A stretch of DNA of 12,221 nucleotides from the NCBI GenBank assembly GCA_945907085.1, contig CAMDSS010000036.1, positions 1-12,221 on the forward strand, read 5' to 3'. Below are positions 5,999 to 12,221 of the stretch, piece after piece. The number at the start of each line of letters is the position of its first letter. The stretch's first letter is position 1. This stretch comes from Cyanobium sp. NIES-981. GTDB taxonomy: Bacteria > Cyanobacteriota > Cyanobacteriia > PCC-6307 > Cyanobiaceae. The translations under genes were made by a program, and so were the position numbers. Below the pieces are notes generated by a model that made no database searches, was not told the origin of the DNA, and saw nothing but the letters and a program-made list of their open reading frames with translations.

Positions 5999-6640
5999 TT
6001 AGGTGCCCCTGTCTAGCTCGGTGACCTGCCAATCGGCCGGATCCCAAGGGGCCATCAACGGCTCGAGGGCCCGCAGGCCTGGCCCGTCCGCCATGGCCAG
6101 CCAGGGTTCCTCAAGGCCCATGGGGATCACCACCGGCATACGGCCATGGATGGGCCGCACCAGGCCATTGGGTTCGGTGGTGAGGATGCAGCAGGTGTCG
6201 AGTTCGCTGCCATCGGGGCCAATCCAGCGCTCCCAAATCCCCCCGATCCAAAACGGGGCCCCGTCCAGGCGCGCGAAGCGGTGGGGGCGCTTGGGGGTCC
6301 CACCCCATTCAAAAAAAGCATCCGCAGGCAGCAGGCAGCGGCGATGGCGCCAGGCCCCGCGGAAGCTCACCTTCTCATTCACCGTTTCCGAGCGGGCACT
6401 CAAGGGCCGGCGGGCCTCAGCCGGGTCCTTGGCCCATTCGGGCAGCAGGCCCCAAAGGGCCAGGCCCACCTGCAACCGGCCGTGTTCCTGGCGCTGCAGC
6501 AGCACGGGCTCCCCTGGGCACACCTCCTGCCGGGGGGCGTAATAGGCCTGCAAGCCTGGGGGCCAGGGGCCCTGGAGATGGGGCAACAACTCCCCAAGGC
6601 TGGTGGCAAGGGAATACCGGTCGCCCATGGGGTCGCACAC
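5999..6640 (-). CDS. SRAP domain protein (YedK/HMCES-like abasic-site DNA-protein crosslinker), divergent active site
   Basis: SRAP proteins cover abasic sites in single-stranded DNA by a thiazolidine link to the N-terminal Cys2 exposed after Met removal. This 213-residue protein has the family core: ALWGLLPEWAKD (61-72), SARSETVNEKVSF (81-93), LLPADAFFEWGG (103-114) with Glu111 equivalent to E. coli YedK Glu105, and PIHGRMPVVI (163-172) with His165 equivalent to His160. The first ATG (6628) would give Met-Gly-Asp-Arg-Tyr-Ser with no Cys2. The GTG at 6640, four codons upstream, gives Met-Cys-Asp-Pro-Met-Gly-Asp-Arg-Tyr-Ser, so it was chosen. Position 75 of YedK (Asn) is Ser81 here, and the usual Tyr-Asn-x-Ala-Pro is Ala-Tyr-Tyr-Ala-Pro. 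No clear ribosome binding site helps either start. The gene diverges from ftsH and precedes the Nif11-like gene. Alternative: a non-crosslinking SRAP relative. Confidence 0.85.
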   Translation of the reverse strand: MCDPMGDRYSLATSLGELLPHLQGPWPPGLQAYYAPRQEVCPGEPVLLQRQEHGRLQVGLALWGLLPEWAKDPAEARRPLSARSETVNEKVSFRGAWRHRRCLLPADAFFEWGGTPKRPHRFARLDGAPFWIGGIWERWIGPDGSELDTCCILTTEPNGLVRPIHGRMPVVIPMGLEEPWLAMADGPGLRALEPLMAPWDPADWQVTELDRGT

Positions 6641-6745
6641 CAGACGTTGGGGCTGGCACGGCAGCCGTTCGGTTCTCCCAACCCTGGAGCGATCCGGGAT
6701 CGGGAAGAGCGGCCCTAGCTTGGTCGCACCTTGAGCAGCCGCACC
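6641..6745. promoter_or_regulatory. Divergent intergenic region between SRAP gene and ftsH, with small inverted repeat
   Basis: This ~105-bp gap must hold the promoters of two diverging genes. The only clear symmetric element is CGATC CGG GATCG at 6690-6702, a perfect 5-bp inverted repeat around a 3-bp centre, which could be a small operator. I see no good LexA-type GTWC-N4-GTWC match and no convincing -10/-35 pair, so promoter positions are not given. Confidence 0.3.
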
Positions 6746-8617
6746 ATGGCGATCCGCCAGGACGACAACCGCCCCTCGAGGCGGTTTGGCCTGATCAACT
6801 TGCTGCTGATCGGCTTCGGCGTGCTGCTGCTCGTCAGCAACTTCCTGCCCAATCCCGCCACCCAGGTGCCCCGGGTGCCCTACTCGCTCTTCATCGACCA
6901 GGTGAACAGCGACAACGTCAAACGGGCCTACATCACCCAAGACCAGATCCGCTACGAGCTCAGCACGGTTGAAGAGGGTGCTCCCTCAGTGCTGGCCACC
7001 ACGCCGATCTTCGACATGGACCTCCCCCAACGGCTGGAGCAGCACGGGGTTGAATTTGCCGCCGCCCCGCCGAAACGGCCCAGCTTCATCACCACGGCCC
7101 TGAGCTGGGTGGTGCCGCCCTTGATCTTCATCCTGGTGCTGCAGTTCTTTGCCCGCCGCAGCGGCATGGGCGGGGCCCAGGGTGCCTTGAGCTTCACCAA
7201 GAGCAAGGCCAAGGTGTACGTGCCCGATGAGGAATCCCGGGTCACCTTTGCGGATGTAGCTGGGGTGGATGAGGCCAAAACCGAGTTGGCCGAGATCGTC
7301 GATTTCCTCAAAACGCCCGAGCGCTATGCCGCCATCGGCGCCCGGATTCCCAAGGGCGTGCTGCTCGTGGGCCCCCCAGGCACCGGTAAAACCCTGCTCT
7401 CCAAGGCCGTCGCCGGGGAAGCGGGGGTGCCCTTCTTCATCATTTCCGGCTCCGAATTTGTGGAGCTGTTTGTGGGCGCCGGTGCGGCCCGGGTGCGGGA
7501 TCTGTTTGAGGAGGCCAAGAAAAAGGCCCCTTGCATCATTTTCATCGACGAACTCGACGCCATCGGCAAGAGCCGCGCTGGCTCCATGGGCGTTGTCGGT
7601 GGCAACGACGAACGGGAGCAAACGCTTAACCAGCTGCTCACAGAGATGGATGGCTTTGCCTCCAAGGACAAACCGGTGATCGTGCTGGCGGCCACCAACC
7701 AGCCCGAAACCCTCGATGCCGCCCTGCTGCGCCCAGGCCGCTTCGATCGCCAGGTGCTGGTGGATCGCCCCGACCTCTCCGGTCGCAAGATGATCCTCGA
7801 CATCTACGCCAAGAAGGTGAAGCTGGAGCAGGCGGTCGACCTCGACAAGATCGCCCAGGCCACCAGTGGCTTTGCCGGTGCCGATCTGGCCAACCTGGTG
7901 AATGAGGCGGCCCTCCTGGCGGCCCGGGCCTACCGCACCCAGGTGGCCCAGGGGGATCTCAACGAAGCGATTGAACGGGTGGTGGCTGGCCTCGAGAAGA
8001 AGAGCCGCGTACTCCAGGACGACGAGAAAAAAGTGGTGGCGTTCCACGAAGTGGGTCACGCGATCGTGGGTCACCTAATGCCTGGCGGCAGCAAGGTGGC
8101 CAAGATTTCGATCGTGCCAAGGGGCATGAGCGCCCTCGGCTACACCCTGCAGCTACCCACCGAAGAGCGCTTCCTCAACTCCAAGGAAGACCTCGAGGGT
8201 CAGATCGCCACCCTGCTGGGCGGCCGCAGCGCTGAGGAAATCGTGTTTGGTGAAGTCACCACCGGAGCCGCCAACGATCTACAGCGGGCCACCGACATCG
8301 CCGAGCAGATGGTGGGCACCTATGGCATGAGCGAAACCCTCGGCCCCCTCGCCTATGACAAACAGGGCGGTAGCCGCTTCCTGGGGGGCGGCAACAACCC
8401 CCGCCGGGTCGTGAGCGATGCCACAGCCCAGGCGATCGACAAAGAGGTGCGTGGGCTGGTGGATCAGGCCCACAACAAGGCCCTGACGATCCTGCGCCAC
8501 AACCGCGAGCTGCTCGAATCCATCTCCCAAAAGATCCTCGAAAAAGAGGTGATCGAAGGCGACGATCTCAAGGACTTGCTCGCCTCCTCCACCCTGCCCG
8601 AAGGGGTTGCGGCCTAG
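6746..8617 (+). CDS. ftsH: ATP-dependent membrane zinc protease FtsH (FtsH1/FtsH3 type)
   Basis: FtsH is a hexameric membrane protease that pulls out and degrades damaged or regulatory proteins. This 623-residue protein has a first membrane helix near residues 14-34, an intervening lumenal/periplasmic domain, and a second helix near 113-133. The AAA+ domain has Walker A GPPGTGKT at 209-216, Walker B IIFIDELDAIG and the arginine-finger region RPGRFDRQV. The zinc protease domain has HEVGH at 434-438 and the third ligand Asp511. The pore motif reads Phe-Val-Gly-Ala-Gly-Ala-Ala-Arg-Val-Arg and is followed by Asp-Glu-Leu-Asp-Ala-Ile-Gly-Lys-Ser. This resembles Synechocystis FtsH1/FtsH3, not the photosystem-II repair FtsH2 (Gly-Val-Gly-Ala-Ser). 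The ATG at 6746 was preferred; TTG at 6731 adds five residues. The stop lies in a GGCCTAGGCC palindrome. Confidence 0.96.
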   Translation: MAIRQDDNRPSRRFGLINLLLIGFGVLLLVSNFLPNPATQVPRVPYSLFIDQVNSDNVKRAYITQDQIRYELSTVEEGAPSVLATTPIFDMDLPQRLEQHGVEFAAAPPKRPSFITTALSWVVPPLIFILVLQFFARRSGMGGAQGALSFTKSKAKVYVPDEESRVTFADVAGVDEAKTELAEIVDFLKTPERYAAIGARIPKGVLLVGPPGTGKTLLSKAVAGEAGVPFFIISGSEFVELFVGAGAARVRDLFEEAKKKAPCIIFIDELDAIGKSRAGSMGVVGGNDEREQTLNQLLTEMDGFASKDKPVIVLAATNQPETLDAALLRPGRFDRQVLVDRPDLSGRKMILDIYAKKVKLEQAVDLDKIAQATSGFAGADLANLVNEAALLAARAYRTQVAQGDLNEAIERVVAGLEKKSRVLQDDEKKVVAFHEVGHAIVGHLMPGGSKVAKISIVPRGMSALGYTLQLPTEERFLNSKEDLEGQIATLLGGRSAEEIVFGEVTTGAANDLQRATDIAEQMVGTYGMSETLGPLAYDKQGGSRFLGGGNNPRRVVSDATAQAIDKEVRGLVDQAHNKALTILRHNRELLESISQKILEKEVIEGDDLKDLLASSTLPEGVAA

Positions 8618-8649
8618 GCCAGGCCCAAGCCCCAAAAGGCGCCGCATCC

Positions 8650-9084
8650 ATGGAAACCCCCGCCCCCGACTGGATCCCCGACACCGCCAAGCTCACCTAC
8701 CCGGGCTGGGTGCAGCGCAAGGCCGTCTCCCTGAGCAAGCGGGATCAAAAACGCCATGGCCATGGCGATGTCCAGCAGTACCGGCTGGCCATCCATGGGG
8801 CCGTGGTGGCATCCAAGGGCTATGACCACTGGACCGGGGAATGGCTCGCCTGGGAGCTGATCGGCACCTATGACACCCGGGAAGTCCCCTCGGGAGGCGG
8901 GGAGCACAAGCGCAAGTACGCCCTGCTGCCGAGCGTGGATCAGCGCTCCACAAGCTCAGAGCCTGATGTGGTGATCTGCGCCTGGCGCACCCACGACGCC
9001 ATGGCCGACATGACCCCGGCCGAGCTGTTGAACTTTTGCCAGCTGGTGGTGAACCACAGCCAGCAGCGGGCCAGCAACGCTTGA
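8650..9084 (+). CDS. Protein of unknown function, 144 aa, coupled to bioA
   Basis: I do not recognise this protein. It is a soluble 144-residue chain with no signal peptide or membrane helix. It starts with a Pro/Asp-rich segment (METPAPDWIPD) and continues with a mixed strand-rich core that contains many aromatic residues (YDHWTGEWLAWELIGTYD). It ends in a helix (TPAELLNFCQLVVNHSQQR). The basic stretch SKRDQKRHGHGD near residues 29-40 stands out. It begins 32 bp after the ftsH stop, and its TGA overlaps the bioA TTG by 4 bp (TTGA), which suggests translational coupling. Position alone does not prove a role in biotin synthesis; it could equally be an ftsH-linked gene. The ATG at 8650 is the only start that uses the full open frame. 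Confidence 0.72.
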   Translation: METPAPDWIPDTAKLTYPGWVQRKAVSLSKRDQKRHGHGDVQQYRLAIHGAVVASKGYDHWTGEWLAWELIGTYDTREVPSGGGEHKRKYALLPSVDQRSTSSEPDVVICAWRTHDAMADMTPAELLNFCQLVVNHSQQRASNA

Positions 9085-10361
9085 ACTGGCATCCCCATCT
9101 CTGGCATCCCACCACCCAGGTGAGCACCAGCCCCCCACCGCTGCAGGTGAGCAGGGCCCGGGGCTGCGAGCTGGAACTCGCCGATGGGCGCTCCTTGATC
9201 GACGCCATTAGTAGTTGGTGGGTCACCCTCCATGGCCACGGGGAACCGGCCATCGCCGCAGCCATCGCCCGCCAGGCCCAGGAGCTGGAGCAGGTGATTT
9301 TCGCCAATTTCAGCCACGCTCCGGCGGAGGAGCTGGCCACCCGCCTCAGCCAGCTCACGGGCCTGGAACGGCTGTTCTTCTCCGACAACGGCTCCACCGC
9401 CGTGGAAGTGGCCCTGAAAATGGCCTGGCAGTGGTGGCGCAACCAAGACGGGGGTATAGGGGATGAACGGCGCCAGCTGATTGCCTTTGGCGGGGCGTAC
9501 CACGGCGATACCTTCGGGGCGATGGCCCTCGGCGATCGCTCCCTGTTCACGGCCGCCTATGAGCCGTTGCTGTTCAACGTCAGCCGCGTGGCCTGGCCCC
9601 ACACCTGGTGGGGGGATGGGGAGGTCGAAGCCAAGGAGGCGCAGGCCCTGCACGACTTGGAGCAGGCCCTGGCCAACCCCACGGCAGCGGTGATTCTCGA
9701 GCCCCTCATCCAAGGGGCTTCTGGCCTACGCATGGTCAGGCCCCCATTCCTCAGGGCCGTAGCAGCCAGGGTGAAAGCTGCCGGCGCCCTGCTGATCGCC
9801 GACGAAGTCATGACCGGCTTTGGCCGCACGGGAGCCCTGTTTGCCTGCCAAAAAGCCGGCATTCAGCCTGATCTGATGGCCCTCTCCAAGGGACTCACTG
9901 GCGGCTTCCTCCCCATGGGGGTCACCATGGCCAGCGAGCGGATCTACCAGGGGTTCATCAGTCATCGGCCGACGGACACCTTCTTCCACGGCCACAGCTT
10001 CACGGCCAATCCCCTGGGCTGCGCTGCGGCCCTGGCCAGCCTCGATCTCTTGCAACAACAGCCCGAACGCTTCCAGCAGTTCGAAGGGCGCCATCGGCCG
10101 CTGTTGGAGCACCTGAGCCAGCACCCGGGCGTCCACCATCCGCGCTGCATGGGCACCGTGGCGGCCTTCGAGGTGGATGCCGGAGAGGCCAGCTATCTCA
10201 ATCCCATTGGTCTACAGATCCAACGCCACTGCCTCGAGCAGGGGGTCTACCTCAGGCCCCTCGGCAACGTGGTGTACCTGTTGCCGCCGCTCAGCATCAG
10301 TGATCAGCAGCTCGAGCGCTGCTATGCGGCCATTGCATCGGCCATCACGGCCTTGGTTTAA
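9081..10361 (+). CDS. bioA: Adenosylmethionine-8-amino-7-oxononanoate aminotransferase (BioA)
   Basis: BioA uses S-adenosylmethionine as amino donor to turn 7-keto-8-aminopelargonic acid into 7,8-diaminopelargonic acid, the penultimate intermediate on the way to dethiobiotin and biotin. The 426-residue PLP enzyme shows the BioA pattern: N-terminal WHPHLWHP, ISSWW near residue 47, phosphate-binding DNGSTAVEVA, GAYHGDTFGAM, Asp241 in IADEVMTGFGRTG, and the PLP lysine Lys270 in LSKGLTGG. The SSWW motif and the paired His-Gly-His-Ser-Phe distinguish it from other class III aminotransferases. The chosen start is TTG 9081, which overlaps the upstream stop (TTGA) and sits just before the conserved Trp-His-Pro; an in-frame ATG at 9036 lies inside the upstream gene. 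bioD, bioB and bioF are not in the window. Some cyanobacteria replace BioA by the suicide enzyme BioU; this one keeps BioA. Confidence 0.93.
   Translation: MNWHPHLWHPTTQVSTSPPPLQVSRARGCELELADGRSLIDAISSWWVTLHGHGEPAIAAAIARQAQELEQVIFANFSHAPAEELATRLSQLTGLERLFFSDNGSTAVEVALKMAWQWWRNQDGGIGDERRQLIAFGGAYHGDTFGAMALGDRSLFTAAYEPLLFNVSRVAWPHTWWGDGEVEAKEAQALHDLEQALANPTAAVILEPLIQGASGLRMVRPPFLRAVAARVKAAGALLIADEVMTGFGRTGALFACQKAGIQPDLMALSKGLTGGFLPMGVTMASERIYQGFISHRPTDTFFHGHSFTANPLGCAAALASLDLLQQQPERFQQFEGRHRPLLEHLSQHPGVHHPRCMGTVAAFEVDAGEASYLNPIGLQIQRHCLEQGVYLRPLGNVVYLLPPLSISDQQLERCYAAIASAITALV
9532..9539. repeat. HIP1 palindrome GCGATCGC
   Basis: A second exact GCGATCGC octamer, within bioA. Two copies in 12 kb is well above random expectation for an 8-mer and fits a cyanobacterial genome. 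Confidence 0.7.
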
Positions 10362-10436
10362 CCGCGATCCGTCTTTTCTTAAGCCAGTAGACAGCCCTGA
10401 GGGTCTTGACCTACAAGGGTTCTTTGAGACGCCCCG

Positions 10437-11408
<972 letters not shown>

Positions 11409-11467
11409 CAAAAAGGAGGGGGCAGGGGGTAGACAAGCGCGCCAGCCTCTGTCAAAAAGGGAGGAGT

Positions 11468-11481
11468 GGTTCATCTGTATT
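11468..11481. promoter_or_regulatory. Candidate LexA (SOS) operator overlapping the lexA start
   Basis: GGTTCATCTGTATT fits the cyanobacterial LexA-box form GTWC-N4-GTWC (GTTC-ATCT-GTAT) with one mismatch in the right half. Its last bases overlap the TTG start of lexA. LexA commonly represses its own gene, so the position is sensible, but one-mismatch matches to a short motif arise by chance and no second site was found. Confidence 0.3.
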
Positions 11482-12115
11482 GCCGGTGGTCAGTTCCCAG
11501 CACCTCGCCGATTCCCAGCCCCTGACCGGCGCCCAGCAGGAGCTCTACGACTGGCTGGCCGACTACATCGGCAGCCATCGGCACAGCCCGTCCATTCGCC
11601 AGATGATGGAAGCCATGGGGCTGCGTTCCCCGGCTCCCATCCAGAGCCGGCTCCGCCACCTGCAGCAAAAGGGCTGGATCACCTGGCAGGAAGGCCAGGC
11701 CCGCACCCTCCAGCTCCTGGGCGGACTCACCAGCGGCATCCCCGTCCTGGGGGCCGTGGCGGCCGGGGGCCTGATCGATACCTACGACGACGTGCAGGAG
11801 CGGCTCGACCTGGCTCCAGTGCTCGACACCCGCGGGCTCTTTGCCCTCACCGTGAATGGCGACTCGATGGTGGATGCCCACATCGCCGATGGGGACGTGG
11901 TGCTGATGGAGCCGGTGCAGGACCCCAGCCGCCTCAAACCCGGCACGATCGTCAGCGCCCTGGTGCCAGGCAGTGGCACCACCCTCAAGCATTTCCACCG
12001 CAAGGGAGCCGAGGTCCACCTGGAAGCGGCCAACCCCGCCTACGGCCCGATCGTGGTACCCGCCGAACAGGTCACCGTGCAGGGCAAGTTGGTGGCGGTC
12101 TGGCGCCAGGTTTAA
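11480..12115 (+). CDS. lexA: LexA repressor (SOS regulator with intact self-cleavage site)
   Basis: LexA is a dimeric repressor that cuts itself when RecA filaments form, releasing DNA-repair genes. This 211-residue protein has an N-terminal winged-helix domain (PLTGAQQELYDWLADYI; recognition helix region SPSIRQMMEAMGLRSPAPIQSRL near residues 37-59) and a C-terminal S24 peptidase domain. The cleavage bond Ala95-Gly96 lies in GAVAAGG, the nucleophile is Ser129 in NGDSM and the base is Lys170 in TTLKHF. All three are present, unlike Synechocystis LexA, which lacks them. The start is TTG 11480, 13 bp after a strong GGGAGGAG ribosome binding site (11459-11466); GTG 11486 in the same frame is the alternative. 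The gene follows argF by 71 bp, and the gap also holds a near-copy of the ribosome-binding sequence (CAAAAAGGAGG at 11409-11419). Confidence 0.94.
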   Translation: MPVVSSQHLADSQPLTGAQQELYDWLADYIGSHRHSPSIRQMMEAMGLRSPAPIQSRLRHLQQKGWITWQEGQARTLQLLGGLTSGIPVLGAVAAGGLIDTYDDVQERLDLAPVLDTRGLFALTVNGDSMVDAHIADGDVVLMEPVQDPSRLKPGTIVSALVPGSGTTLKHFHRKGAEVHLEAANPAYGPIVVPAEQVTVQGKLVAVWRQV

Positions 12116-12170
12116 GGAAGTCCGGGGCCGGGGCCCAGACCCTGGCGTTGTAGGCTCATTCCGCGCCAGG
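12104..12170. repeat. Three-part inverted repeat at the lexA 3' end
   Basis: CGCCAGG (12104-12110, at the end of lexA), CCTGGCG (12141-12147) and CGCCAGG again (12164-12170) allow the middle element to pair with either side, giving two exclusive 7-bp stems with 30- and 16-nt loops. No T tract follows. It may serve as a terminator or simply be GC-rich coincidence. The rest of the region to 12221 shows no gene that I can identify. Confidence 0.35.
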
Positions 12171-12221
12171 CAAGGCCTCCGGGCCAAAGCAGAACGACCA
12201 GCATTCCGCTTGTCATGCGTA

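Noticed and set aside
6986..8074. 362-residue minus-strand open frame opposite ftsH
   Set aside because: His/Gly/Leu-rich shadow frame of the FtsH ATPase domain.
8611..8620. GGCCTAGGCC palindrome at the ftsH stop as a terminator
   Set aside because: A continuous palindrome leaves no loop and has no T tract; the next gene follows in 32 bp, so read-through is likely.
10406..10411. TTGACC as a -35 box for argF
   Set aside because: No -10 element at 16-18 bp spacing, and any transcript start would fall inside or after the argF start codon.

Overview
The window reads as chromosomal DNA of a freshwater or brackish picocyanobacterium of the Synechococcus/Cyanobium group. By eye the DNA is GC-rich. 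Genes are tightly packed with 1-4 bp start/stop overlaps, and two HIP1 palindromes (GCGATCGC) are present. The protein set fits too: a DUF3122 protein (a family I know from cyanobacteria), a Nif11-like peptide, an FtsH of the cyanobacterial FtsH1/FtsH3 type and a cyanobacterial-style LexA. Base composition looks even throughout, and I see no insertion sequence, integrase, tRNA, rRNA or CRISPR array. No stretch over 300 bases lacks a gene.

Left part (1-5720). A GH57 glycoside hydrolase, cut by the window edge, points left. Diverging from it is a rightward run: a small unknown protein, a GH116 (GBA2-like) beta-glucosidase, a secreted DUF3122 protein, and the bifunctional riboflavin enzyme RibD. 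The last three overlap by 4 and 1 bp and look translationally coupled. After a short hairpin come a 47-residue single-membrane-helix peptide and a DUF427 protein, joined by a GTGA overlap.

Middle (5720-6745). Two leftward genes, a SRAP (YedK/HMCES-like) protein and a Nif11-like small protein, converge on DUF427. A 15-bp tandem duplication at this junction supplies both stop codons. The SRAP protein has an unusual active site, and its catalytic Cys2 exists only if translation starts at a GTG four codons before the first ATG.

Right part (6746-12221). All genes point right: ftsH, an unknown 144-residue protein coupled to bioA (biotin synthesis), argF (arginine synthesis) and lexA (SOS repressor with intact self-cleavage residues). 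A possible LexA operator overlaps the lexA start. The last ~106 bp after lexA hold only inverted repeats.

Most of the window is housekeeping metabolism (riboflavin, biotin, arginine), proteolysis and DNA-damage control. The less explained parts are the GH57/GH116 pair with its small partner, the SRAP-Nif11 pair, and the micro-protein before DUF427. I did not find a convincing new multi-gene defence or mobile system.
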